Assembly: GCA_910584875.1 (NCBI GenBank)
Contig: CAJUDA010000001.1
Coordinates: 156,232-220,231 of the forward strand
DNA from: an uncultured Eubacterium sp.
GTDB taxonomy: Bacteria; Bacillota; Clostridia; Lachnospirales; Lachnospiraceae
DNA length: 64,000 bases
Direction of reading: 5' to 3'
A program made the translations under genes and the position numbers. Below, piece after piece: positions 9,466-17,937 of the stretch. Within the stretch, counting starts at the first letter, position 1, and the number at the start of each line of letters is the position of its first letter. The notes beneath the pieces are model-generated. The model was given only the letters and a program-made list of their open reading frames with translations, did not search any database and was not told the DNA's origin.

Positions 9466-10231
9466 GATTACAGAGGCATTTGAACGCAAAAAGGCATTTA
9501 TACCGTTTATAACAGCCGGCGACCCGGATCTCTCTACTACAGCTGATCTGATCCTGGCGATGCAGGATACCGGGGCGGATCTTATAGAGATCGGTATTGC
9601 TTTTTCGGATCCGGTGGCAGAGGGACCGGTCATACAGGATGCGGATAACCGCTCCCTGGCAGCCGGAACAACAACGGATAAGATATTTGACATGGTAAAC
9701 TCAATCCGGGACCAGATTCATATTCCGTTTGTTTTTATGACTTATATCAATCCTATTTACGTGTATGGAGCCGAAAGGTTTGCTGCAAAATGTAAAGAAT
9801 GCGGCGCGGCAGGAGTGATCGTGCCTGATGTACCGTTCGAGGAGAGAGGTGAGATCAAAGATATCTTTGCGGAATATGGGCTTACCGTGATCTCGATGAT
9901 CGCTCCCACATCGGCAGACCGGGTCCGTATGATCGCAGAGGAGGCAGAAGGGTTTGTGTACTGTGTCAGCTCACTGGGAGTGACCGGAGTCCGCAGGGAG
10001 CTTGACTGCAGTATTAAGAAACTGATCGATCAGGTGAAGGAAGTAAAAGAGATCCCCTGTGCCATCGGGTTTGGTATTTCCACACCGGAACAGGGGAAAA
10101 CGATGGCAGCAATCTCGGATGGTGTCATTGTGGGAAGTGCCATTGTAAAGATCGTGGAAGAACATGGAACGAATTGTGTCCCTTATGTGCGTGATTATGT
10201 GAAAGCGATGAAAGAAGCGGTTTCCAGCTGA
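9458..10231 (+). CDS. trpA: Tryptophan synthase alpha chain
   Basis: Cleaves indole-3-glycerol phosphate to indole, which is channelled to TrpB. Starting at the ATG overlapping the last 8 bp of trpB gives 257 residues, the family length; the open frame extends further upstream inside trpB but without a credible start. The catalytic pair is visible in [16 protein letters not shown] (Glu and Asp), with the later [12 protein letters not shown] and GFGIS phosphate-binding loops. It is the last gene of the operon and converges on the minus-strand protease with a 6 bp gap. Confidence 0.96.
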   Translation: MNKITEAFERKKAFIPFITAGDPDLSTTADLILAMQDTGADLIEIGIAFSDPVAEGPVIQDADNRSLAAGTTTDKIFDMVNSIRDQIHIPFVFMTYINPIYVYGAERFAAKCKECGAAGVIVPDVPFEERGEIKDIFAEYGLTVISMIAPTSADRVRMIAEEAEGFVYCVSSLGVTGVRRELDCSIKKLIDQVKEVKEIPCAIGFGISTPEQGKTMAAISDGVIVGSAIVKIVEEHGTNCVPYVRDYVKAMKEAVSS

Positions 10232-10237
10232 AAAAGG

Positions 10238-11140
10238 TTATTTCTGAACCGTTTCTAACAGTGCCTGGATGTTTAAAAATCCCCAGCCCTGTTTTTCATG
10301 AGGAAGGTGAAGATCTGTGCTTGTATTTTTCAGCCGGGTTTTTACCTCCCTGGGCGAGAGACCGGGACAGCATCCTAACAGCAGGGCAATCGCGCCTGTG
10401 ACGATCGGAGTGGACATGGAAGTGCCGCTTTTTGTGGAATAGGGATGACCGGTGCGTACACTCTGCATACCGGCGCAGCTGATGATACGGGAACCGGGTG
10501 CGACAACATCCGGTTTTTTGATGCAGGATAAGGTGGGGCCCACGCCAGAGTGGCTCGTATGGTTTTTATCGGGAAAGCTGTCCAGTGACCCTACTGTGAT
10601 GACCTTCCTTGAATTGCCGGGAGCGCTGATGGTGTGGCGGTCAGGTCCTTTGTTTCCGGCGGCAGCAGTGACGATAAGGCCGCGGTCCCAGAGTTCATTT
10701 ACTTTTTGTACAAAATCGCTTTTTTCGGTAAATTCTTTGTTGTCGTTGGCGCCGATGGATATGTTTACGATGTCGATCTGGAGACGTTCCTGATTGTGCA
10801 GGATCCATTCGAGACCGCTCATGATATCGGCAATGGTGCCATTTCCTTTTCTGTTTAAGACCTTGACACCGATCAGGTGTGCCTGGGGAGCGATGCCGGT
10901 ATAGAGGCCGTGAGAGGCATGACCGTCACCTGCCGCAATACCAGCCACATGGGAGCCGTGACCAGAATCATCATAGGGGAAATACTGCCTGTTTACGGCG
11001 TCGTACCATCCTGAGATCCTGTCCCGGTAGTCGGGATGTGGAGACAGTCCGGTGTCGACGATGGCAATACCGATCCCTCTGCCCGTGATTCCTCGTTGAT
11101 GGGCATTGCCAATGTGTACGGTAGTCCTGACCCGGTTCAT
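10238..11140 (-). CDS. Subtilisin-family serine protease, probably cytoplasmic
   Basis: S8 peptidase of about 300 residues with the full triad: Asp29 in IVDTG, His61 in GHGSHVAG, Ser241 in GTSMSTPIV, and oxyanion Asn163 in AAAGN. There is no signal peptide and no long propeptide, which resembles intracellular subtilisins that degrade misfolded or regulatory proteins. The open frame reaches 11284, but AAGGGGGA precedes the ATG at 11140 by about 8 bp and the extra residues match nothing in the family, so I prefer 11140. It is a single gene converging on trpA. Confidence 0.9.
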   Translation of the reverse strand: MNRVRTTVHIGNAHQRGITGRGIGIAIVDTGLSPHPDYRDRISGWYDAVNRQYFPYDDSGHGSHVAGIAAGDGHASHGLYTGIAPQAHLIGVKVLNRKGNGTIADIMSGLEWILHNQERLQIDIVNISIGANDNKEFTEKSDFVQKVNELWDRGLIVTAAAGNKGPDRHTISAPGNSRKVITVGSLDSFPDKNHTSHSGVGPTLSCIKKPDVVAPGSRIISCAGMQSVRTGHPYSTKSGTSMSTPIVTGAIALLLGCCPGLSPREVKTRLKNTSTDLHLPHEKQGWGFLNIQALLETVQK

Positions 11141-11318
11141 GTGTAGATTCCCCCTTATGGCAGATATATCTGTTATCATTCTATGAGCAAGGGCTGTTCG
11201 TGGTTCAAAAAGCTGGCAGGATACCGCCGTCCTGCAACAAATTAGCAAGCGATCGCCCTGCCGCCTTTTCCAACGCATTGACACCGTATCAGAAAAAAGA
11301 TATAATTTTTAAAAAAAT

Positions 11319-11345
11319 TGCAAGGTTTTTTCTCCGGCAGTCGTG
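11319..11345 (+). promoter_or_regulatory. Candidate ECF-sigma promoter
   Basis: TGCAAGG followed by a T-rich stretch and TCGTG about 16 bp later, 40 bp before the His-rich protein gene. ECF sigma factors in Firmicutes often use an AAC/AAG-type -35 box with a T-run and a CGT-type -10 box. No good sigma-A match lies at a suitable spacing, so autoregulation by the downstream sigma factor is my inference. Confidence 0.35.
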
Positions 11346-11384
11346 TTATAAGTGAAAACGATCAAAGAAAAGGAGGAAACAGTT

Positions 11385-11702
11385 ATGAAGAAGATTATTT
11401 TACTGGGAGCGATGGTGGTTATGGTATTGTCGGTCTTACAGGGTGCTGCATCAGGGACGACGGCAGAGGCAAAGTCAAAAACTGCCAGTCACAGGTGCAG
11501 CATAGTGAAAGGCTGCCGGGTGAGAGGGAAGCATCATTCTAAGAAGCACCCGTTAAAGAGATGTTATTCCAAAAAACATCATGTCAAAGTATGTCGTGTG
11601 AAAAAGCATCATGTGAAACCAAAACGTGTAAAGAAAACTTATTCGACAGGTCATCATACAGTCAGTCATCATTCGGGGCATCACAGTTCTCATCACCGGT
11701 AA
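11385..11702 (+). CDS. Small secreted His/Lys-rich protein
   Basis: A 105-residue protein with a signal peptide (KKIILLGAMVVMVLSVLQGAAS, cleavage likely near TAEA) and a mature part made almost wholly of His, Lys, Arg, Cys and Ser, with repeats such as SKKHHVKVCRVKKHHVKP and a tail HHTVSHHSGHHSSHHR. Such composition suggests binding of divalent metals, haem or anionic cell-wall polymers. I do not recognise a family. The ATG at 11385 has GGAGG 9 bp upstream; an earlier ATG lacks a site. It sits 31 bp before an ECF sigma gene, suggesting it is part of that regulon. Confidence 0.75.
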   Translation: MKKIILLGAMVVMVLSVLQGAASGTTAEAKSKTASHRCSIVKGCRVRGKHHSKKHPLKRCYSKKHHVKVCRVKKHHVKPKRVKKTYSTGHHTVSHHSGHHSSHHR

Positions 11703-11733
11703 GTACCGGACAGGATCAGGAGGAGTTGTATCA

Positions 11734-12219
11734 GTGCGGAGCGAAAATGAGGTAAACCGGGCGGTGGAAAAATATGCGGATCTGCTGCAGCGTATCTGTT
11801 TCTATCATCTGAAAAACCGGGCAGACACAGAGGATGTATTTCAGACAGTGTTTATGAAATATATGCTGTATGATACGCCGTTCCGGGATGAGGAACACGA
11901 AAAGGCGTGGCTGATCCGTGTGTCGGTTAATGCCTGTAAGGATCTGTTGAAAAGTTTTTTCCGGCGCAGCATTGTATCCATGGATACGCTGGCAGATATG
12001 CCGGCTGAGCTTCCCGATGATCACAAGGAGGTTCTGGAGGCTGTGCTGTCTCTGCCGGAGAAATATAAGGATGTAATATACCTGCATTATTATGAGGGGT
12101 ATTCGGCAGCTGAGATCGGCAGGATCGTCGGGAAGAAGGAGAACAGTATCTATTCCCTGCTTTCCAGGGGACGCGGTATGTTAAAGGAAAAACTGGGAGG
12201 TGATGGACTTGGCGAATAA
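11734..12219 (+). CDS. ECF-type RNA polymerase sigma factor
   Basis: Sigma-70 family protein of 161 residues. Region 2 is represented by DTEDVFQTVFMKYML, and region 4 by LPEKYKDVIYLHYYEGYSAAEIGRIVGKKENSIYSLLSRGRGMLKEKL, a clear helix-turn-helix. Translation starts at GTG 11734, with AGGAGG at 11719-11724. The gene for a membrane protein of the anti-sigma type overlaps its end, the usual arrangement for an envelope-stress or ligand-responsive ECF module. Confidence 0.92.
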   Translation: MRSENEVNRAVEKYADLLQRICFYHLKNRADTEDVFQTVFMKYMLYDTPFRDEEHEKAWLIRVSVNACKDLLKSFFRRSIVSMDTLADMPAELPDDHKEVLEAVLSLPEKYKDVIYLHYYEGYSAAEIGRIVGKKENSIYSLLSRGRGMLKEKLGGDGLGE

Positions 12220-12937
12220 ATTACAACAGGCGATGGATACGATAAAAGCCGACACCCAGTTGAAAGAATCCACAAAACGGTATTTGTCAGAGAACCGCCG
12301 CAGGAAGAATAATCCCTGGCACCGTCCGGCATTCCGGTGGGCGATGGCGGCAGCCTGTTTTATACTGCTGGCGGTAGCAGCAGGCGGCGGATATTTTTCA
12401 TGGAAGGAGATGACCGTATCTTATGTGAGCATTGATGTCAATCCATCCCTGGAGCTTGCCCTGAACCGTGAGGATAAAGTAGTTTCTGTCACAGCATACA
12501 ATAAAGAGGGAGAGAGAGTCATAGAGGGACTGTCCCTGAAAGGGAAAAATTATACAGAGGCGATCCATGCGATCGTGGAAAGCGAGGCGATGAGACCTTA
12601 TCTCACAGATCAGGCAGAACTGGTCCTGACCGTGGCAGCAGACAGCAGCCGTGGGAATGAGCTTAAGAACGGAGTGGAGAGCATTTCTGGTCAGAAAGAT
12701 TATAACACATATAGTGTTTCAGCAGATATCTCCATCGCTTCTGAAGCACATGGACATCATTTGTCTGTAGGTAAGTATTATGCTTATCTGGAATTGTCCC
12801 AGTACGATGATACGGTGACAGTAGATGACTGCCGTCACATGAGTATGTCCGAGATCCATACCAGGATCGAGGAGCACTGCCAGGAAGGGGGACATCACAC
12901 AGAAGAAGATCAGGGACATCATAGCGGACATCACTGA
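12203..12937 (+). CDS. Membrane anti-sigma-like protein with His-rich tail
   Basis: About 244 residues: a cytoplasmic N-terminus of about 45 residues, one transmembrane helix (WAMAAACFILLAVAAGGGYF), and an extracellular domain starting VSYVSIDVNPSLELALNREDKVVSV, which is the RsgI-type middle domain. The C-terminus ends in a histidine cluster, EEDQGHHSGHH, echoing the tail of the small secreted protein upstream. I infer that it holds the adjacent sigma factor at the membrane and senses a signal outside, possibly metal. GTG 12200, ATG 12203 and TTG 12209 are all possible starts; GGGAGG at 12195-12200 actually fits TTG best. Confidence 0.85.
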   Translation: MDLANKLQQAMDTIKADTQLKESTKRYLSENRRRKNNPWHRPAFRWAMAAACFILLAVAAGGGYFSWKEMTVSYVSIDVNPSLELALNREDKVVSVTAYNKEGERVIEGLSLKGKNYTEAIHAIVESEAMRPYLTDQAELVLTVAADSSRGNELKNGVESISGQKDYNTYSVSADISIASEAHGHHLSVGKYYAYLELSQYDDTVTVDDCRHMSMSEIHTRIEEHCQEGGHHTEEDQGHHSGHH

Positions 12938-12963
12938 ATGATAAAAAGCAGAAAGAGAGAGGA

Positions 12964-12996
12964 AGATGACTGGGATAGCTCCGGTCATCTTTTTTA
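12964..12996 (+). terminator. Terminator after the ECF module
   Basis: GATGACTGG / CCGGTCATC stem with a short loop followed by a TTTTTTATT tract, 26 bp after the anti-sigma stop. Confidence 0.8.
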
Positions 12997-13033
12997 TTAT
13001 AAAAAAATTTGCTAAAAAATTTCAAAAAAGAAC

Positions 13034-13094
13034 TTGACCATAAGTCATTATTGTGGTACACTTGCATACAGTAGTAAAAATGACTTATGGTCAA
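13034..13094 (+). promoter_or_regulatory. Promoter with paired TetR-type operators
   Basis: A perfect 15 bp inverted repeat: TTGACCATAAGTCAT at 13034-13048 and ATGACTTATGGTCAA at 13080-13094. Each arm is itself a palindrome of the form TGAC-N5-GTCA. The left arm contains the -35 box TTGACC, with TACACT at 13057-13062 after 17 bp, so a protein bound to both arms would occlude RNA polymerase. The TetR gene two places downstream is the likely ligand. Confidence 0.82.
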
Positions 13095-13127
13095 AAGGAT
13101 AAAAGGATTGTAAAGGAGGCTTCTGTA

Positions 13128-15206
13128 ATGGCGATTAAGTTCGGCAAATGGGTTGCCAGACACAAGATTCTGATCATTCTGTTTGCAGTAGTGCTGATGA
13201 TTCCGGCTGTGATCGGATATGTAAAGACGAGGATCAATTATGATCTGCTCAGTTACCTTCCGGATTCTCTGGAAACGGTATCCGGACAGGATACGATGGT
13301 GGACAAATTCGGGATGGGAGCGTTTTCCATGATTGTTGTGGAAAATATGGAAAATAAGGACGTCGTCGAATTAAAGGAAAAACTGAAAAAAGTAGAGCAT
13401 GTAGAAAAGATCATCTGGTATGATGATGTGGTAGATATCACTTTTCCAGTGGAAATGATACCGGATAAGCTGAGGGATGCGCTTTTTAGCGGAGATGCCA
13501 CGATGATGATCGCTCTCTTTGATGATACGACATCAGCCGATACGACGATGGATGCCATATCCGAGATGCGGAAGATCGTGGATAAGCAGGCGTTTATCAG
13601 CGGTATGTCCGGCGTGGTAACGGATATTAAAAATCTGGCTCTGGCAGAGATGCCGATTTATGTTGCCGTGGCTGCCGGGCTGTCGCTTCTGGTATTGCTG
13701 CTGACGATGGATTCGTTTGTGACGCCATTTATTTTTCTGCTTGGCATCGGGACATCGATCGTCTATAATATGGGTAGTAATATTTTCTTCGGCGAGATCT
13801 CTTATATTACCCAGGCGCTGACGGCGATCCTCCAGCTCGGTGTGACGATGGACTACTCCATTTTCCTGCTGGAGAGCTACGAGGCAAATAAAGAGAGGTT
13901 TGAAGGAGATAAGCAGCGTGCCATGGCACATGCCATATCGAATACATTTAAGTCTGTTACAAGCAGTTCTGTCACAACGATCGCCGGGTTTGCTGCACTT
14001 TGCTTTATGACCTTTAAGCTGGGGATGGATCTTGGTGTAGTTATGGCAAAAGGAGTTATCATCGGAGTTATTGTCTGTATCACACTTCTTCCGGCGATGA
14101 TCCTCTGCTTTGATAAAGTGATCGATAAGACGAACCACAAAAATCTGATCCCCAATATGGACGGGTTTTCCAAACGCGTGGTGAAGCTCTGGCCGGCAGC
14201 GCTTATTCTGTTCCTTGTCCTGATCGGACCGGCGTATTACGGAAATAAGCATTACGACATCTATTATAATATTGATTCGGGACTCCCGCAGACACTGGAT
14301 TCTGCGGTGGCAAATAGTAAGCTGCAGGAAAAATTCAAGATGAATAATATGCACATTGTTCTTTTAAAAAATGGACTGACAGCAAAGGACAAAAAAGAGA
14401 TGCAGAGTAAAATGGAAGAGGTGAAGGGCGTCAAATGGGTGCTTGGCATGGATTCCTTTGTCGGTGCAAATTTCCCGGCGGAGATGGTGCCGCAGGAGTA
14501 CCGGGATATGCTGCAGTGTAAAGAATATGAGCTGCAGTTTATCTGCTCGGATTATAAATCGGCGACGGATGAGGTCAATGCACAGATCGCTTCCCTCAGC
14601 GGTATTGTAAAGGACTACAGTCCCGATTCCATGGTGATCGGAGAGGCGCCGCTGATGAAGGATCTGCAGGACACGACAGATATCGATCTAGCGAATGTCA
14701 ACTATGTATCGGTTATTGCGATCTTCCTGATCATCATGCTGACATTTAAATCCATCAGTATACCGGTGATCCTGGTTACGGTGATTGAATTTGCGATCTT
14801 TCTGAATATGTCGGTACCGTTTTATACCGGGGAATCTCTCCCCTTTGTGGCAAGCATCGTGATCGGCACGATCCAGCTGGGGGCGACAGTAGACTATGCG
14901 ATATTGATGACGAGCCGTTATCACAAGGAGCGGACAGAACGGCACCAGACAAAGAAAGAGGCGATCGCCATCGCCCACAGGACATCGGTGAAATCCATAT
15001 TGATCAGTGGAATGTGTCTGTTTGCCGCAACATTCGGTGTTACCCTGTCTTCGAGTATCGACATGATCAAGGCAATCTGTACTTTGCTGGCACGCGGCGC
15101 CGTCATCAGCACGATTATCGTTATCGTTATGCTGCCGGCGATGCTGACATTGTTTGATAAAGTAATCTGTAAAACGACATGGGATATGCGTAAGATTGAC
15201 TATTAA
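13128..15206 (+). CDS. MMPL/RND-family exporter
   Basis: A 692-residue membrane transporter of the MMPL branch of the RND superfamily, probably moving lipids or hydrophobic drugs with proton-motive force. Two internally similar halves each have one N-terminal helix, an extracellular domain and a five- or six-helix bundle; the conserved TMDYSIFLLESY in the first half and GATVDYAILMTSRY in the second carry the proton-relay Asp-Tyr pairs. AAAGGAGG precedes ATG 13128; the open frame extends 25 codons upstream through the operator, so that start is rejected. It leads a three-gene operon. Confidence 0.93.
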   Translation: MAIKFGKWVARHKILIILFAVVLMIPAVIGYVKTRINYDLLSYLPDSLETVSGQDTMVDKFGMGAFSMIVVENMENKDVVELKEKLKKVEHVEKIIWYDDVVDITFPVEMIPDKLRDALFSGDATMMIALFDDTTSADTTMDAISEMRKIVDKQAFISGMSGVVTDIKNLALAEMPIYVAVAAGLSLLVLLLTMDSFVTPFIFLLGIGTSIVYNMGSNIFFGEISYITQALTAILQLGVTMDYSIFLLESYEANKERFEGDKQRAMAHAISNTFKSVTSSSVTTIAGFAALCFMTFKLGMDLGVVMAKGVIIGVIVCITLLPAMILCFDKVIDKTNHKNLIPNMDGFSKRVVKLWPAALILFLVLIGPAYYGNKHYDIYYNIDSGLPQTLDSAVANSKLQEKFKMNNMHIVLLKNGLTAKDKKEMQSKMEEVKGVKWVLGMDSFVGANFPAEMVPQEYRDMLQCKEYELQFICSDYKSATDEVNAQIASLSGIVKDYSPDSMVIGEAPLMKDLQDTTDIDLANVNYVSVIAIFLIIMLTFKSISIPVILVTVIEFAIFLNMSVPFYTGESLPFVASIVIGTIQLGATVDYAILMTSRYHKERTERHQTKKEAIAIAHRTSVKSILISGMCLFAATFGVTLSSSIDMIKAICTLLARGAVISTIIVIVMLPAMLTLFDKVICKTTWDMRKIDY

Positions 15207-15237
15207 TGATAGAAAATAGCAGAAAGGATGGTTTATT

Positions 15238-17235
15238 ATGAACAAGATGAATGGGAAGAGAATCGGCAGGACGATGGTCAGCGGTGTTCTGATACTTGGT
15301 ATGGTGCTGTGCAATACTACGTATACCGAGGCAAAAAAGGTGAGTAAGCAGGAGTCAGTATATGCTACAGCAGGGGCAGACGGACAGATCGACCAGATTA
15401 CGGTGGCAGACTGGCTGCAGGATTCCGGTCTTGCCGGAGGTACTGTGAAGGACAGCTCGGATCTGACGGATATCACGAATGTGAAAGGTGATGAGACATT
15501 TGACCAGTCCGGTACTTCGGTGCAGTGGAATATGGATGGAAAGGATATTTATTATCAGGGAAAGACAACAAAAGAACTTCCTGTCAGTGTACGGATAAGC
15601 TACACGCTCGACGGAGAAGAGATGGCGGCGAAGGATATGACCGGTAAGAGCGGTAAGATGGAAATGCATGTCGTTTATACGAATCAATCCAAACAGACAA
15701 AGAAAATCGGCGGTAAGGAGCGTACCATTTATACCCCATTTGTCATGGGTACAGGAATGATCCTCCCATCGGAGCATTTTACTAATATAAAGATCGACCA
15801 TGGACGTGTTATCAATGACGGCACGAATAATATTGTAGTCGGGATGGGAGTTCCGGGACTGGCAGAGAGCCTGGGGCTGGATGACGATGCCGCTGACAAG
15901 ATTCCGGAGGAATTCACTGTCAAAGCAGATGTAACAGATTTTTCCATGGGAAACACATTCACCTTTGGGAGTCCCAGTCTTCTGAACGACCTGGATCTGG
16001 ATGATGTAAAGGATCTGGATGATCTGGAGGAGAAACTGGATGATCTGACAGATGCCACAGATCAGCTGCTGGACGGATCGGATGAACTGGCAGACAATAT
16101 GAAAAAATATGACAGCAAGATGGGGGATCTCAAACAGTCGATCCGCAAATATAACAAAGACGGCATAAAGAAAATCACAAAGGGAATAGCAACACTGGCG
16201 AAAAATGGTTCCAAACTGGTAACCGGGGTCAATCAGTATACAAGTGGTGTTGTGACTCTCTCAAAGGGGACGAAAGCGTATGTGGACGGTGCCAGCCAGA
16301 TCGCCAGAGGAAACAGTGCTCTGTATCAGGCGGTGAAGGGAATGCCGGCACAGATCGGGACATTTGATAAGGGGCTTAAGACATATACAGGAAGCGTCGA
16401 CAAAATGGGCGCCAAAGAGAATGTCACGAAATTAAAGACCGGAGCCGGAGCGGTGTCCGACGGAATCGGTAAGGTGAACCAGAATATAAAAGAAGTGAAA
16501 AAACTCCAGGAGACGAAAAAGCAGCTTGTGCAGGGGCTGAAGGCTTCCGGGGCAGATCCTGCACTGATCGCACAGCTGGAGAAGGTGATCGAGGGAGAGG
16601 GGCAGTATATTGAGGGACTCGATCAGGCGACCGCTTCCGGAAGTGATCTGAAGAAAGGCGCTGATGCCGTGTCGTCGGGCGTTGGTACAGTGATGGATGG
16701 GCTTAGTACTCTGTCGAAAAATTCTTCTGCCCTGACGAAAGCATCGGGTGAACTGAATAAACAGGTGCCGCAGCTGGTATCCAGCATTAAGAAACTGAAG
16801 GACGGCGGTGACCAGCTTGTAAAAAATGATAAGGCGCTAAAGAGCGGGGCAGACAAACTGATCAAATCCAGTAAGACGATGAAGAAGAGCGCCGTTAAAC
16901 TCAATAAAGGCATGAAAACTCTGAATAAGGGCGGCAGAACTCTGAAAAAATCGACAGGTAAACTGATCAGCGGGATCGGACAGCTGGAAAATGCCAGTGG
17001 CAGACTTTCGGATGGGGCAGATACACTATATGACGGGGTATCCAAATTCAGCAGAGAGGGGATCCAGAAGTTAAATGATGTGTATGAGGATGATGTAAAG
17101 ACTCTGATCGACCGCGTCAGGGCGCTTGCAGACGCCGGAAAAGAGTACAATAATTTCAGCGGCATTGGCAAAGGGATGACGGGAGACGTCAAATTTGTGA
17201 TTGAGACGGCATCCGTAGAAAAAGAAAACGAATAA
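15238..17235 (+). CDS. Secreted coiled-coil protein, YhgE/Pip-like companion of MMPL exporter
   Basis: A 665-residue protein with an N-terminal signal segment (MVSGVLILGMVLCNTTYTEA), a beta-rich domain to about residue 240, and a long stretch of heptad-like repeats built of LxxGxxxL units such as KLTTGAGAVSDGIGKVNQ-like segments and ALKSGADKLIKSSKTM. The same repeat type occurs in YhgE/Pip phage-receptor proteins. There is no clear C-terminal transmembrane helix. It lies 31 bp after the MMPL gene and 24 bp before tetR, so it is probably an extracellular accessory to the exporter. Function unproven. Confidence 0.75.
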   Translation: MNKMNGKRIGRTMVSGVLILGMVLCNTTYTEAKKVSKQESVYATAGADGQIDQITVADWLQDSGLAGGTVKDSSDLTDITNVKGDETFDQSGTSVQWNMDGKDIYYQGKTTKELPVSVRISYTLDGEEMAAKDMTGKSGKMEMHVVYTNQSKQTKKIGGKERTIYTPFVMGTGMILPSEHFTNIKIDHGRVINDGTNNIVVGMGVPGLAESLGLDDDAADKIPEEFTVKADVTDFSMGNTFTFGSPSLLNDLDLDDVKDLDDLEEKLDDLTDATDQLLDGSDELADNMKKYDSKMGDLKQSIRKYNKDGIKKITKGIATLAKNGSKLVTGVNQYTSGVVTLSKGTKAYVDGASQIARGNSALYQAVKGMPAQIGTFDKGLKTYTGSVDKMGAKENVTKLKTGAGAVSDGIGKVNQNIKEVKKLQETKKQLVQGLKASGADPALIAQLEKVIEGEGQYIEGLDQATASGSDLKKGADAVSSGVGTVMDGLSTLSKNSSALTKASGELNKQVPQLVSSIKKLKDGGDQLVKNDKALKSGADKLIKSSKTMKKSAVKLNKGMKTLNKGGRTLKKSTGKLISGIGQLENASGRLSDGADTLYDGVSKFSREGIQKLNDVYEDDVKTLIDRVRALADAGKEYNNFSGIGKGMTGDVKFVIETASVEKENE

Positions 17236-17259
17236 AAAACACAAAAAGGAGGCAGTATT

Positions 17260-17874
17260 ATGGGAAAAGTAGAAGAAAATAAGAAAAGAAAAAGAGAGGC
17301 ACTGTTAAATGCTGCGTTTTCGCTCTTTACTTCGCAGGGAGTCTATCGTACCTCGATATCGGATATCGCGAAAAAGGCAGATATCGCGAAGGGGACATTT
17401 TACCGGTATTTCAGCGATAAGTATGATATACGGGATCAGCTGATCATTTCCAAGGCGACGCAGCTGTTCTATCATGCCACCCAGGAAATGAAAGAAAAAG
17501 GGATGGAAGAGCCGGGCGCTTATACACTGGAGGACGGGATTATTTTTATTGCAGATACGGTGATCAATGAACTGGAGGCGGACAAACGGCTGCTTGTCTT
17601 TATCGCCAAAAATCTCAGCTGGGGCGTCTTTCATAACCTTATGGTGTCGAGTAATGAGGACAGTGGTTACAGCTTTTATGACGGATACCAGACCATGCTG
17701 GAGCAGTCGGGACGGAAATTCCGCAACCCGGAACTGATGCTGTATATGATCGTGGAACTGGTCAATGCGTCCTGCCACAATGTAATCCTGAATGAAGAGC
17801 CGGTAACGCTTGCAGAACTGAAACCGGAGTTGTATAATGTCATAAGGGATATCATTCACGGACAGGAATTGTAA
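17260..17874 (+). CDS. TetR-family transcriptional regulator
   Basis: A 204-residue regulator with the TetR helix-turn-helix at the N-terminus: ALLNAAFSLFTSQGVYRTSISDIAKKADIAKGTFYRYFSDKYDI. The C-terminal ligand domain is not assignable. It is the last gene of the exporter operon, and the TGAC-N5-GTCA inverted repeats at the operon promoter are its likely binding sites, so it should repress its own synthesis and be released by an export substrate. Confidence 0.93.
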   Translation: MGKVEENKKRKREALLNAAFSLFTSQGVYRTSISDIAKKADIAKGTFYRYFSDKYDIRDQLIISKATQLFYHATQEMKEKGMEEPGAYTLEDGIIFIADTVINELEADKRLLVFIAKNLSWGVFHNLMVSSNEDSGYSFYDGYQTMLEQSGRKFRNPELMLYMIVELVNASCHNVILNEEPVTLAELKPELYNVIRDIIHGQEL

Positions 17875-17887
17875 AAGAAACGAATGG

Positions 17888-17916
17888 AAACCCAGATCAT
17901 CGGATCTGGGTTTCTT
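17888..17916 (+). terminator. Terminator after tetR
   Basis: An 11 bp perfect stem, AAACCCAGATC / GATCTGGGTTT, with a 4-base loop, followed by CTT. It begins 14 bp after the tetR stop. Its right arm lies before the ATG at 17938, which argues against starting the next gene upstream. Confidence 0.7.
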
Positions 17917-17937
17917 ACTGATTGTAAGGATGAGGGA

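Noticed and set aside
17884..17937. Upstream start for the CDP-glycerol transferase
   Set aside because: It would read through the terminator hairpin after tetR; ATG 17938 fits better.
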